Of a stretch of 53,930 bases of DNA, positions 41,509 to 50,391 are shown in pieces. Under the pieces are notes generated by a model that made no database searches, was not told the origin of the DNA, and was given only the letters and a program-made list of their open reading frames with translations. The position numbers and the translations under genes are program-made. Position 1 is the first letter of the stretch. Every line of letters begins with the position of its first letter. The stretch comes from Brachybacterium alimentarium (GTDB lineage Bacteria; Actinomycetota; Actinomycetes; Actinomycetales; Dermabacteraceae): NCBI RefSeq assembly GCF_002332425.1, contig NZ_NRGS01000005.1, forward strand, positions 536,342 through 590,271, read 5' to 3'.

Positions 41509-42294
41509 ATGGTCGAGCGCAGAGATGGTGATGAGGTCGGACCGCAGGAGGGACGGGCCTCCGGTGCGGGCGCGACGTGGCGCCCGGTGACACGGAGCAG
41601 CACGCATGAGCTGGTCATCGAGGCGATCGAGGATCAGATCATGTCGGGTGCGCTCGTCGTCGGCGACCTGCTTCCCCCCGAGCGTGAGCTCGCCGCGCAG
41701 CTGAAGGTCAGCCGCGCCGGCGTGCGGGAAGCCATCCGGGTGCTCGAAGGGCACGGCGTGCTGCGGTCCGACGTCGGCTCCGGGCGTGGCGCGGGCACCT
41801 TCGTCGCCTCGCTGCCGAGCGCGGCCCTGGCCCGGTTCCTGCGCCTCCACGTCGCCCTGTCGAACTTCCGCATCCAGGAGGTCGTCGAGGCCCGCGTGAT
41901 CCTCGAGCAGGCCAGCGCCTCGCTCGCGGCCGAGCGCGCCGAGGAGTCCGCCGTCGAGGAGCTGCGACGTCTGGTCGCGGTGATGGACGAGCCCGGCGTG
42001 GACCGCGAGGCCTTCAACGACGCTGACACCGCCTTCCACCTCGCGATCGCCCAGGCCGGCGGCAACTCCCTGTTCTCCGACATGACCGGGGCGATCCGCG
42101 GCTCGCTGCGCGCCCCGATCCTCGAGGCGTTCACCAAGGTGGACGACTGGGACGGGATGGTCTCGATGCTGCGCGACCAGCACCACGGGATCCTCGAGGC
42201 GATCGCGCAGGGGGAGGTCCAGCGGGCAGGGGAGCTGACCGCGGCGCACATCCGCGCTGCGACCGCCGCCCTGCCCGACCTCGACGGAGCCTGA
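41509..42294 (+). CDS. lldR: FadR-subfamily GntR regulator, LldR-like
   Basis: 261 residues. N-terminal winged helix: LLPPERELAAQLKVSRAGVREAIRVLEGHGVL with a Gly-rich GSGRGAGTFV wing; C-terminal FCD domain with metal-binding Asp/His (FNDADTAFHLAIAQAGGN, HHGILEAI). Divergent from lctP-lldD, with the operator TGGTCAGACCA between them, so lactate-responsive repression is the natural reading. TAGAAC lies 6 nt before the ATG (imperfect leaderless -10). Convergent with prpC. Confidence 0.85.
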   Translation: MVERRDGDEVGPQEGRASGAGATWRPVTRSSTHELVIEAIEDQIMSGALVVGDLLPPERELAAQLKVSRAGVREAIRVLEGHGVLRSDVGSGRGAGTFVASLPSAALARFLRLHVALSNFRIQEVVEARVILEQASASLAAERAEESAVEELRRLVAVMDEPGVDREAFNDADTAFHLAIAQAGGNSLFSDMTGAIRGSLRAPILEAFTKVDDWDGMVSMLRDQHHGILEAIAQGEVQRAGELTAAHIRAATAALPDLDGA

Positions 42295-42319
42295 GCGGGA
42301 CCGGTCTTTGGGCGCGGGA

Positions 42320-43477
42320 TCAGACTCCCGGCACGTGCCGCTCATCCGGACCGTCGTACTCCGACAGCGGCCGGATCAGGGAGTTCGCCGCTCGTTGCTC
42401 CATGATGTGGGCGGCCCATCCGGTGATCCGGGCGGCGATGAACAGCGGCGTGAACATCTCCGTGTCGAAGCCCATCAGGTGGTACGTGGGACCGGCCGGA
42501 TAGTCGAGGTTCGGCTTGATCCCCTTGGCCTCGTCCATCGACTGCTCGAGCCCGTCGTACAGGCCCAGCACCTCTGGACGCCCGACGTGCTCGATCATCG
42601 TGTCCATGGCGGTCTTCATCGTCGGCACCCGGGAGTCGCCGTGCTTGTAGACGCGGTGCCCGAAGCCCATGACCTTCTTCTTCTGGGCGAGGGCGTCGTC
42701 CATCCAGGCCTTGGCCCGGGCGCGGGCCTCGTCCTGGGGCTCCTCCGGGCGGATCCCGATCTCGTCGAAGGTGTGCATCACGGCTTCGTTCGCACCGCCG
42801 TGCAGCGAGCCCTTGAGCGCTCCGATCGCGCCGGTCACGGCCGAGTGCAGATCGGACAGGGTCGACGTGATCACCCGGGCGGTGAAGGTCGAGGCGTTGA
42901 AGGAGTGCTCGGCGTACAGCACCATCGAGACGCGGAACGCCTCGACGATCTCGTCGGCCTGCTCCTCGCCGAATGTCATCCACAGGAAGTTCCGGGAGTA
43001 GTCCAGATCCTCGCGCGGGGGCACCGGGTCGGTCGGGCCGCCTGCCCGGCGTCGGCGCTGCTCATAGGCGATCACCGCCGGCAGCTGGGCGAACAGGCGC
43101 CTCGCCTTCTCCCGCTCCGCCTCCGGCGAGGAGTCCTCGGCGTCGGGGTCCAGGCCGCCGAGCAGGGAGACGGCGGTGCGCACCGAGTCCATCGGATGGC
43201 AGCTCGTGGGCAGGGAGTCCATCACCGTCTTCACCTCGGGGGCCAGAGCGCGATGGGAGCGCTCGTGGCGAAGTGCCGCCTCCAGCTCGACCGTGGTGGG
43301 CAGCTCTCCTGTCCACAGCAGGTGCGCCACGGCCTCGAAGGGCTGGGAGGCGGCCAGCTCGGGCACGGGATAGCCGCGGTAGAGCAGGGAGTTGGTCTCC
43401 GGATTGACCTTGGAGATGGCGGTGACGTCGGCGACGACCCCGTTCAGCCCCTTGCGGATCTCGGTGGTCTCGTTCAT
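42320..43477 (-). CDS. prpC: 2-methylcitrate synthase
   Basis: 385 residues, citrate synthase fold. EHSFNASTF, GSLHGGANEAVMHT and GFGHRVYKHGDSR contain the catalytic His and Asp regions; position in a prp operon and short dimeric size mark it as the methylcitrate rather than TCA-cycle enzyme. Condenses propionyl-CoA with oxaloacetate. ATG 43477 with AGGAG upstream; the frame is open to 43702 inside prpB. Last gene of gntR-prpD-prpB-prpC. Confidence 0.93.
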   Translation of the reverse strand: MNETTEIRKGLNGVVADVTAISKVNPETNSLLYRGYPVPELAASQPFEAVAHLLWTGELPTTVELEAALRHERSHRALAPEVKTVMDSLPTSCHPMDSVRTAVSLLGGLDPDAEDSSPEAEREKARRLFAQLPAVIAYEQRRRRAGGPTDPVPPREDLDYSRNFLWMTFGEEQADEIVEAFRVSMVLYAEHSFNASTFTARVITSTLSDLHSAVTGAIGALKGSLHGGANEAVMHTFDEIGIRPEEPQDEARARAKAWMDDALAQKKKVMGFGHRVYKHGDSRVPTMKTAMDTMIEHVGRPEVLGLYDGLEQSMDEAKGIKPNLDYPAGPTYHLMGFDTEMFTPLFIAARITGWAAHIMEQRAANSLIRPLSEYDGPDERHVPGV

Positions 43478-43535
43478 GTCTCGCTCCTGTGGTCGACGGC
43501 GATGTCGGGATGCATGCTGAGGTGCGGGTCGGTGA

Positions 43536-44444
43536 TCAGCGGTCGGCGGTGGGCACCTCGAAATCGAAGACCGAGGTGTCGAATCGGTTGTAGGCCTCGT
43601 AGTCCACCAGTTCGTAGAGGCGGGCGCGAGTGAGCATCTCATCCACCCGGGAGGCCTGGGTACCCTCCGCCAGAATCGTCTCCAGCACGCGTTCGGCCGC
43701 ACCCATCGCGGCGCGCAGCAGCGTGACCGGGTAGATCACCATCGCCACACCGGCCTCGGCGAGCTGGGTGCGGGTGAAGAGCTCGGACTTCCCGAACTCG
43801 GTCATGTTCGCCAGCACCGGCACGTCCACCGCGGCGCACACCTGCTCGAACTCCGAGAGGTCCGCGAGCGCTTCGGGGAAGATCGCGTCGGCCCCGGCAT
43901 CGACCAGGGCCTTCATCCGGTCGATCGCGGAGTCCAGCCCGGAGGTGGCGCGCAGATCGGTGCGGGCCATCACCAGGAAGTCGTCGTCGCGGCGCCCGTC
44001 GGCCGCGGCGCGGATGCGCTTCGTCGCGGTCTCCAGGTCCACCATCGACTTGCCGTCGAGGTGTCCGCAGCGCTTGGGGTTGACCTGGTCCTCGATGTGG
44101 CAGCCGGCCAGGCCGGCGTCCTCGAGCTCCTGCACGGTGCGCGCCACGTTCATCGGTTCGCCGAAGCCGGTGTCGGCGTCGATCAGGCACGGCAGGTCGG
44201 TGGCCGCGGCGATCTGCCGGCCGCGGGCGGCGACCTCGCTGAGCGTGGTGAGCCCGATGTCGGGCAGGGCGAGCTCGTTCGAGATCACGGCGCCGGAGAT
44301 GTAGGCGCCGGGGAAGCCCTTCTCCTGGATCAGCCGGGCGGAGAGCGGGGTGAACGCCCCGGGGAACGGCTGGGCGGCTCCGGGCTCGAGCAGAGCACGC
44401 AGGTCCTGCCGCTTCTGGGTGGCGGTCCGGGTGGAGTTCAGCAT
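43536..44444 (-). CDS. prpB: 2-methylisocitrate lyase
   Basis: 302 residues, isocitrate-lyase superfamily barrel. PGAFTPLSARLIQEKGFPGAYISG at the N terminus, LIDADTGFGE (Mg site), and the catalytic loop NPKRCGH (Cys126). Cleaves 2-methylisocitrate to succinate and pyruvate. ATG 44444 overlaps the prpD stop by one nucleotide (TGATG); the long upstream frame to 45680 is a shadow of prpD. Confidence 0.95.
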   Translation of the reverse strand: MLNSTRTATQKRQDLRALLEPGAAQPFPGAFTPLSARLIQEKGFPGAYISGAVISNELALPDIGLTTLSEVAARGRQIAAATDLPCLIDADTGFGEPMNVARTVQELEDAGLAGCHIEDQVNPKRCGHLDGKSMVDLETATKRIRAAADGRRDDDFLVMARTDLRATSGLDSAIDRMKALVDAGADAIFPEALADLSEFEQVCAAVDVPVLANMTEFGKSELFTRTQLAEAGVAMVIYPVTLLRAAMGAAERVLETILAEGTQASRVDEMLTRARLYELVDYEAYNRFDTSVFDFEVPTADR

Positions 44445-45961
44445 CAGAGCAGTCCCTTCGGCCCGGCGGCAGGATCGACGACCCCGGTCGCGGTGCGGAT
44501 GTTCAGCCGTCCCAGCTCTCCGGCGGTGAGCTCCGGCAGGTTCGCGGCGGTCTCCAGGAAGCGCTCGATCTCGGCATCGTCCACGAGCCCGTCGGCCAGG
44601 GAGCGGAACTTCTGGATGTACTGCGCGCGGGCGAACGGACGGGCGCCGAGGGGATGCGCGTCGGCCACGGCGATGCTGTCCTCGATGACGGTGCCATCGG
44701 TGAGCGTGATGCGCACATCGCCGCCGAAGGCCTTCTCCTTCAGGTCCAGGGAGTGGTAGCGGCGCGTCCACTCCGGATCCTCCTGCGTGGTCACCTTCTG
44801 CCACAGCGCCACGGTGTCCGCCCGTCCGGCCCGTTCCGGGGCGTAGGAGCGCTCGTGGTGCCAGGTGCCGTCCTGCAGGGCGACGGCGAAGATGTACGGG
44901 ATCGAGTGGTCCAGGGTCTCGCGGGAGGCCGACGGATCGTACTTCTGGGGATCGTTGGCCCCGGAGCCGATCACGAAATGCGTGTGGTGCGAGGTGCGGA
45001 TCAGCACCGAGTCCACCTGCGCAGGATCGGTCGCCTCGGGATGCTCGGTGTGCAGTCGGCGGGCCAGGTCGATCCAGGCCTGCGCCTGGTACTCCGCCGA
45101 GTGCTCCTTGGTGTAGGTCTCCAGGATCGCGCGCTTGGCCTCGCCCGGCGCCGGCAGCGGCACGGTGTAGCGGGCCTCGGGGCCGTCCAGCAGCCACGCG
45201 ATCACGCCGTCCTCGCCCTCGTAGATCGGCACCGGCGAGGTCTGCCCGCGCATCGCGCGGTCCACGGCCTCGATCGCCATCTTCCCGGCGAAGGCGGGGG
45301 CGTGGGCCTTCCAGGTGGAGATCTCGCCCTTGCGGGACTGCCGGGTGGCGGTGGTGGTGTGCAGGGCCTGCCCGATCGCCTGGAACACCGTCTCGGTGTC
45401 CAGCCCCAGCAGGGTGCCGATCCCGGCCGCGGCCGACGGGCCCAGGTGCGCCACGTGGTCGATCTTGTGGGCGTGCAGGCTGATGGCGCGCACGAGGTCC
45501 ACCTGCAGCTCGTAGCCCGTGGCGACCGCCCGGATCAGGTCGTGGCCGGAGCATCCCGCATGCTCGCCGACGGCGAGGATCGGCGGGATGTTGTCCCCGG
45601 GATGGGAGTACTCCGCCGCCAGGAAGGTGTCGTGGAAGTCGAGCTCGCGCACTGCTACGCCGTTGGCCCAGGCGGCCCATTCGGGGGACGTCTTCTGGTC
45701 GATCCCCATGATGCTCGCGCCGCGGCCGCCGGTGGAGACCGGATGGCTGAGGGCCTGGGCACGGGCGGAGACGATCGGGGCGCGGCCGACGGAGGCGACC
45801 GCCACGGAGGCGTTGTCGATGATCCGGTTGATGATCATCTCCTGCACGTCGGCCTCGACCGCGACCGGATCGGTCGCGACCTCGGCCATGGCCCAGGCGA
45901 GCTGCCCCGAGCGGGGAAGGTTCTCCTCGGATCGGTGGACGCGGACGTCGTGGTCTCTCAT
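44444..45961 (-). CDS. prpD: 2-methylcitrate dehydratase
   Basis: 505 residues, MmgE/PrpD family. [31 protein letters not shown] and [22 protein letters not shown] are diagnostic of PrpD. Dehydrates 2-methylcitrate to methylaconitate. Start overlaps the regulator's stop by 4 nt (ATGA) and its own stop overlaps prpB, so the operon is translationally coupled throughout. Confidence 0.95.
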   Translation of the reverse strand: MRDHDVRVHRSEENLPRSGQLAWAMAEVATDPVAVEADVQEMIINRIIDNASVAVASVGRAPIVSARAQALSHPVSTGGRGASIMGIDQKTSPEWAAWANGVAVRELDFHDTFLAAEYSHPGDNIPPILAVGEHAGCSGHDLIRAVATGYELQVDLVRAISLHAHKIDHVAHLGPSAAAGIGTLLGLDTETVFQAIGQALHTTTATRQSRKGEISTWKAHAPAFAGKMAIEAVDRAMRGQTSPVPIYEGEDGVIAWLLDGPEARYTVPLPAPGEAKRAILETYTKEHSAEYQAQAWIDLARRLHTEHPEATDPAQVDSVLIRTSHHTHFVIGSGANDPQKYDPSASRETLDHSIPYIFAVALQDGTWHHERSYAPERAGRADTVALWQKVTTQEDPEWTRRYHSLDLKEKAFGGDVRITLTDGTVIEDSIAVADAHPLGARPFARAQYIQKFRSLADGLVDDAEIERFLETAANLPELTAGELGRLNIRTATGVVDPAAGPKGLL

Positions 45962-46701
45962 GCGGTCGTCTCCTTCAGTCGGGCCTCGGGGCCGAGGGCG
46001 GTGCTGGCGGTACTGGGCTGCGCGGGGCCGCCCGGCGGTGGGGGATCGGGCGCGGGGAGCGACGCCGTCCGCAGATGGGACAGTGCGTGCTGCAGATGCA
46101 AGACGGTGGCGGCTGCGGCGAGCTCCGGATTGGTGCCGGCCACCGCGCGGGCGATGGCGGCGTGCTCGCGGGCGGACTCGGCCAGGCGCTCGGGCGAATG
46201 GCGAGAGAGCCGGCGCAGCCGGACGAGGTGGATCCGCACGGTGCGCAGCGAGTCGGTGAGATAGGCGTTCCCGCTCGTGGAGTCGATGGCGCGGTCGAGC
46301 TCCTCGGTCAGCGCGTAGTACTCGCTGGGCTCGGCGCCCTCCCTGAGGGGCGCGACGGCGTCCTCGAAGCGGACGGCGAGACCGGAGAACAGCTCTCGGG
46401 CCGCGGGGTCGTGCTGCGCGTTCTCGGCCGAGCGCCGCACCGCGAGCACCTCCAGAGCGATTCGCAGGTCGAACAGCGGGGCCGCTTCGTCGAGGGAGAC
46501 CGCAGTGACCACGACGCCGCGCCCTGCGGAGGGCGCCGCCAGCCCGTCGGCGACCAGGCGGCCGAGCGCCTCACGCAGCGGGGTCCGGGAGATCCCGAGC
46601 CGGGCGGACTGCTCGACCTCGGCCAGCACGGACCCGGGGGCGAGGTCCCCCGCGATGATCTCCTCGCGGAGGGTGAGGTGAGCCCGATCGCTGGCACGCA
46701 T
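45958..46701 (-). CDS. GntR-family (FCD) regulator of the methylcitrate operon
   Basis: 247 residues. Winged helix [44 protein letters not shown] with GRGVVV wing, then an FCD domain ([26 protein letters not shown]) and a Pro-rich tail. It is the first gene of the prp operon, replacing the Fis-type PrpR of enterobacteria. ATG 46701 is supported by TACACT 6 nt upstream, within the palindrome GTGTATACAC, which points to autorepression. The frame is open to 46791. Confidence 0.88.
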   Translation of the reverse strand: MRASDRAHLTLREEIIAGDLAPGSVLAEVEQSARLGISRTPLREALGRLVADGLAAPSAGRGVVVTAVSLDEAAPLFDLRIALEVLAVRRSAENAQHDPAARELFSGLAVRFEDAVAPLREGAEPSEYYALTEELDRAIDSTSGNAYLTDSLRTVRIHLVRLRRLSRHSPERLAESAREHAAIARAVAGTNPELAAAATVLHLQHALSHLRTASLPAPDPPPPGGPAQPSTASTALGPEARLKETTA

Positions 46702-46707
46702 ACCCGC

Positions 46708-46718
46708 AGTGTATACAC
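46708..46718 (-). promoter_or_regulatory. Operator/-10 of the methylcitrate operon
   Basis: GTGTATACAC (46709-46718) is a perfect 10-bp palindrome. On the minus strand it contains TACACT (46713-46708), which lies 6 nt before ATG 46701 and can act as the -10 of a leaderless mRNA. Operator and core promoter therefore coincide. Confidence 0.65.
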
Positions 46719-46782
46719 ACTCGGGCATCAAATGAGATCGGTCCCATGGATGCCGACGTGGATCGAAGTGATGGTCGATCAC

Positions 46783-46790
46783 TGTATACA
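46783..46790. promoter_or_regulatory. Second GTATAC-type operator
   Basis: TGTATACA, the same 8-bp core as in the proximal operator, 74 bp further upstream of gntR. Confidence 0.5.
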
Positions 46791-46863
46791 AAACGGGCGA
46801 GTGTCGACGGAGATGCCGCCCGCGGGCATGTCGTCGGCGGGGACGTGGTCAGCGATCCGCTGG

Positions 46864-47697
46864 TCAGCGGCGTCGGCCGATCTCGCGGAAGGCCTCGACC
46901 GTCTCGTCGGGGTCCAGAACCGCAGCAGGATGCGGGCCGGCTCTCTTCCACGCGGTGCGCCACTGCTCGACATCGGGGGAGGAGAGCGCACCGCCCGCGA
47001 GCAGCACCATGTTCCCGTCGGCCGGGCGGGTCAGCAGCGAGGCGTGAGTCAACGTCCACACCCCCGAGAGGCCTCGATCCTCGGCGGCGTCCTCGAGGTC
47101 GCGGACCTGCTGGGCGAGGAACCGCTGACCGGCGTCGTCACCGACGTTGACCAGCAGCAGGCCGTTCTCCTCGAGGTGGTCGAGGGCCTCGAGATAGAAG
47201 TCCTTCGAGGCGAGGTGGGCGGGGGAGGACTCGCCGGAGAACACGTCGATCACGAGAGCATCGAAGCGTCGACCATCCATCGCGGCGAGCTCCTCGCGGG
47301 CGTCACCGATCACGATCTCCAGGTCTGTTCCGACGGGCAGCGGCAGGGCTGTCGTGACGAGGGTGGGCAGCTCGCGTTCGATCTCGATCGTGAGCTGGGC
47401 CGAGCCGGGCCGAGTGGTCTGCACGTAGCGGGCGAGGGTCAGCGCGCCCGCCCCGAGATGCGCGATCCGGATGGGCTCGCGGGCCGGACGGAAAGCATCC
47501 AGGACGTGGGTCATGCGCAGCAGGTACTCGTGCACGATGTGCGTCGGGTCCGCGAGATCCACATGGGACTGCTCGGCGCCGCCGATCTGCAGCACCCAGC
47601 CGCCGTCCACCTCGTCCTTCACGATCCACGCGGGCTGGTCGGAGAACGCCAGCTGCACGCTGCGCTGAGAGGCCGGAGGGAGGGCGGAGGGGGTCAT
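46864..47697 (-). CDS. Spermidine-synthase-like protein
   Basis: 277 residues, class I methyltransferase-like fold of the spermidine synthase family. IAHLGAGALTLARYVQ (nucleotide motif), ELERELP-like acidic strand, and ALVIDVFSGESSPAHLASKDFYLEAL. Polyamine synthesis is not certain; many actinobacterial members are of unknown function. ATG 47697 (MTPSALPP) chosen; the frame is open to 48168 through the next gene's antisense strand. Lies upstream of the prp regulator on the same strand, divergent from the GNAT. Confidence 0.8.
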   Translation of the reverse strand: MTPSALPPASQRSVQLAFSDQPAWIVKDEVDGGWVLQIGGAEQSHVDLADPTHIVHEYLLRMTHVLDAFRPAREPIRIAHLGAGALTLARYVQTTRPGSAQLTIEIERELPTLVTTALPLPVGTDLEIVIGDAREELAAMDGRRFDALVIDVFSGESSPAHLASKDFYLEALDHLEENGLLLVNVGDDAGQRFLAQQVRDLEDAAEDRGLSGVWTLTHASLLTRPADGNMVLLAGGALSSPDVEQWRTAWKRAGPHPAAVLDPDETVEAFREIGRRR

Positions 47698-47755
47698 GGC
47701 CTCATTGTGCGCGATCCGCAGGTCGGGGCGGGCTGGGCAGGGGAGAATACCGATC

Positions 47756-48238
47756 ATGGACATTCTGGAACTCGACGGCATGCACGTCACGGTGGCCCGC
47801 GCCCAGGTCGACGATCTTCCCGCGATCATCTCGCTCCTGGCGGACGACGTGCTGGGCCGTGACCGCGAGAGCACCGATGCGGAGCCGTACGAGACGGCGT
47901 TCCGGCAGATCGAGCAGGATCCGAACCAGCTCGTGATCGTGGTGCGTGAGGCGGACGCGGCCGACGGGCCGATGCTGGCGACGATGCAGCTCACCCTCAT
48001 GCCGAGCCTGTCCCGCGGCGGTGCCGTCCGGCTGCAGATCGAGGCGGTCCTGGTGGCGGCGTCGACCCGGGGGACCGGGCTCGGGACGGCGCTGTTCCAG
48101 TGGGCGCACGAGTGGGGCCGTGAGCACGGAGCACGCCTCGCGCAGCTGACCACCGATTCCTCGCGCACCGGCGCGCATCGCTTCTACGAGCGGCTCGGCT
48201 ACGAGGCGAGCCACGTGGGGTTCAAGCTGCCCCTGTGA
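47756..48238 (+). CDS. GNAT-family N-acetyltransferase
   Basis: 160 residues. ARAQVDDLPAIISLLADD, the acetyl-CoA pyrophosphate site VLVAASTRGTGLGTALFQWA (R/Q-x-x-G-x-G/A pattern RGTGLG), and TTDSSRTGAHRFYERLGYEASHVGFKL at the C terminus define the fold. Substrate unknown. ATG 47756 with GGGGAG upstream. Confidence 0.87.
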   Translation: MDILELDGMHVTVARAQVDDLPAIISLLADDVLGRDRESTDAEPYETAFRQIEQDPNQLVIVVREADAADGPMLATMQLTLMPSLSRGGAVRLQIEAVLVAASTRGTGLGTALFQWAHEWGREHGARLAQLTTDSSRTGAHRFYERLGYEASHVGFKLPL

Positions 48239-48282
48239 CCCTGCCGAGTGTGGTGCCCGGCGTCGGGCGTCGGGCGTCGGGT

Positions 48283-48639
48283 TCAGCGTCGCGGGCCGGA
48301 GTGCACGTGGACGTGCAGGTGCTTGGAGTCCTGATAGTCGCCGAGGTTCGTGAGCACCGCCGCCGCCCCGTGCTCGTCCTCCACTGCGCGGGCGACCTGC
48401 TGCACGGCGGCCAGCACGGCCCGCACATCGGCCTCGTCCTCGGGGCCCGCCGTGGTGAGGGACGCGATGTGCCTCTTCGGCACGACGACGATGTGCACGC
48501 TCCAGAACGGCCGGGTGTGGTGGAAGGCGAGCACCCGTTCGTCCTCGTGGACGACGTCCAGCGCTCCCGGATCCGGGAGCGCCACATCGCAGTAGAAGTC
48601 CGAGCCGGAGTACGAGAGGGCCGAGGGGGGAGTGGTCAT
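48283..48639 (-). CDS. HIT-family nucleotide-binding protein
   Basis: 118 residues. The histidine triad is HLHVHVHSG near the C terminus, preceded by HIVVVPKRHIASL and the LTNLGDYQDSKH loop. Such proteins hydrolyse AMP-lysine or related phosphoramidates. ATG 48639 preceded immediately by GATACT-GGAGGA, which could be either ribosome site or a leaderless -10. A three-copy 7-bp repeat (CGTCGGG) lies in the gap to the convergent GNAT. Confidence 0.88.
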   Translation of the reverse strand: MTTPPSALSYSGSDFYCDVALPDPGALDVVHEDERVLAFHHTRPFWSVHIVVVPKRHIASLTTAGPEDEADVRAVLAAVQQVARAVEDEHGAAAVLTNLGDYQDSKHLHVHVHSGPRR

Positions 48640-48670
48640 TCCTCCAGTATCCAGGCCGTCGCGCCCCACG

Positions 48671-48862
48671 TATTCCCGGTCGCGAGCGATGAACGCCTGC
48701 CTTGCCCAGATCGGGATCACGCACCCCGAGCTGCGTGAGCGGGCCAAGGACAACGGCGAGCGGCTCGGCGTGCTGAGGGACTATCCGACCCCGCCGAACT
48801 GCACCTCACCCTTCGCGCCGATCTGGATCGACGAGACGGTCCGGAGAGGCAGCGCCGGCTGA
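48671..48862 (+). pseudogene. C-terminal remnant of an AlkD-type DNA alkylation repair gene
   Basis: Sixty-four codons ending in a stop. YSRSRAMNACLAQIG, then LRERAKDNGERLG and CTSPFAPIWIDETVRR line up with the C-terminal pattern of AlkD/COG4912 proteins (Y-x-R-x-AMN-x-x-L-x-x-IG ... C-x-x-P-x-A-x-x-[YW]I-x-x-TV). The first ~150 residues of the family are absent; upstream lies the promoter of the HIT gene. The open frame could be translated from ATG 48689, but it would lack the glycosylase active site. Most likely a decayed fragment. Confidence 0.55.
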
Positions 48863-48871
48863 GACGCCGCT

Positions 48872-48891
48872 CGCCCCGCCGTGGTGGGGCG
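48872..48891. terminator. Candidate hairpin terminator
   Basis: CGCCCC (48872-48877) and GGGGCG (48886-48891), 6-bp perfect stem with an 8-nt loop, between the convergent remnant and the Eis-like gene. No T-tract. Confidence 0.35.
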
Positions 48892-48903
48892 GCTCCTGAG
48901 CGG

Positions 48904-50313
48904 TCAGTATCCGATGCTCAGCTGCAGCGGGGCTGCCGGCGCGAACGCGACGTCGAGCCACGCCGTCGCCGTGGCGTCGGCCATGACGCGACCCGCTGCG
49001 GCGAGGGTGCCCCATCGGGCCTCGCCGTGCAGCAGCGAGCTCAGCTCCGAGATGCCCACCTGCACCACGGCGGCATCGGGCGCTGCGTCCGCGGAAAGCT
49101 GCTGGACGCTGCCGGTTCCTTCGTCGTCGACGGTGAGGAGGAAGCGTCCGCCGGTGATCGCCAGCGGGTCCTCCACCTCGAGCACGACGGACCCGGCCGC
49201 GCGGTAGCGGCGGGCTCCGAGGGCGGCGGCGACGTCGAGGATGCGCACCCAGTGGTGGTCGTGCTCCGTGGACGTCAGTGCCCGCTGGTCCTCGAGCATC
49301 CAGCGCACCGGCTCGTCGAGCGAGCGCAGGTTCGCCGTGACCGTGCCGATCAGGTCGTGCGTGAGCGCGAAGCGCCACAGCGCCGCGTACGCGTCGGTGG
49401 ACGCGGCCAGCAGACTCTGGATCCGCAGGGCCGCTTTCCCGTCGGCCTCCTTGATGCTGTAGACGACCACGCCGCGCACGCGCCCCTCGTCGTCCGTGTA
49501 CTGGACCGCGCGGAAGCCCTTCTCCTCCTCCTCGGGGTGCAGTCCGGCGGCGTCGCGCCACAGACCGGGCCAGCCGGTGACCTCCCCGGGTCGCTCCGCC
49601 ACCGTCTCCGCATGAAGGCTCGCGAGCGCTCGCATCGCCTCCTCGCGCTCGATCGGGTCGATACGTCCGCGACCCTCTTCGACGGGCCGCGGCCCCACCC
49701 AGCCGGCGCGCCGGTTATCGATCGTGAACTGTCGTGCGCCGACGGACGGGCCGAAACCGTAGCGTCCGTAGATCGTCGCCTCGGACACGGTCAGGCCTGC
49801 AACCGCATAGCCCGCGCCTGCCGCCGCCCGCAGCTCACCCTCGAGCATGGCGCGGGCGATGCCGCGCCGCCGATGTGTGGACGACACCGTGACCACGCTG
49901 ATCGCCCACATCGGCACGATGCATCCGGGATCGAGCACCAGGCCGGTGCCCCAGGTCCCGATCGTCGCCACCGGCGTCTCGGCATGCGGGGCGGCGGGAT
50001 CGAACACCCCGACCAGCCTCCCGTCGAGCTGCAGCAGCGTGCTGCGCCAGCCCACCAGGTGCTCGGCGCGATCCTCCAGGAAGCCGCGACTGATCGCCTG
50101 CACGAAACGCTCATAGGCGGCGTCGTCCCGCGCATCGATCGTGCGGTACTCCAGGCCGCGGGACCGCAGGGCCTCGCCCGAGGCCCGATCCAGCGGCACC
50201 TCGGCGGCCGGTGTCCAGGCCGGCAGTCCGTGCGGGGCGGGCAGGGCGTCGAGCGCGGCGATAGCGTCCTCGAGCGTGGGGGCAGGGGCAGTCGATGAGG
50301 CAGGGTTCGTCAT
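48904..50313 (-). CDS. eis: Eis-like GNAT acetyltransferase
   Basis: 469 residues with the Eis tripartite layout: a first GNAT domain with acetyl-CoA site VVTVSSTHRRRGIARAMLEGEL, a second GNAT-like domain, and a C-terminal sterol-carrier-like domain ending SIGY, where the terminal carboxylate is catalytic in Eis. Mycobacterial Eis acetylates aminoglycosides and host proteins; the substrate here is unknown. The -10-like TACTCT (50321-50326) lies 7 nt before ATG 50313, so the mRNA is probably leaderless. Confidence 0.85.
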   Translation of the reverse strand: MTNPASSTAPAPTLEDAIAALDALPAPHGLPAWTPAAEVPLDRASGEALRSRGLEYRTIDARDDAAYERFVQAISRGFLEDRAEHLVGWRSTLLQLDGRLVGVFDPAAPHAETPVATIGTWGTGLVLDPGCIVPMWAISVVTVSSTHRRRGIARAMLEGELRAAAGAGYAVAGLTVSEATIYGRYGFGPSVGARQFTIDNRRAGWVGPRPVEEGRGRIDPIEREEAMRALASLHAETVAERPGEVTGWPGLWRDAAGLHPEEEEKGFRAVQYTDDEGRVRGVVVYSIKEADGKAALRIQSLLAASTDAYAALWRFALTHDLIGTVTANLRSLDEPVRWMLEDQRALTSTEHDHHWVRILDVAAALGARRYRAAGSVVLEVEDPLAITGGRFLLTVDDEGTGSVQQLSADAAPDAAVVQVGISELSSLLHGEARWGTLAAAGRVMADATATAWLDVAFAPAAPLQLSIGY

Positions 50314-50391
50314 GAGGATCAGAGTAGTTTCTCCCAGGTAGGGGCACTGTGCGTTCTCCGGGATGCGGCCGCGGGTCCCGGTGCGGGCGGG

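Noticed and set aside
43536..45680. 714-codon minus-strand frame covering prpB and part of prpD
   Set aside because: Only the part from 44444 downstream is PrpB; upstream it is prpD in the wrong frame.
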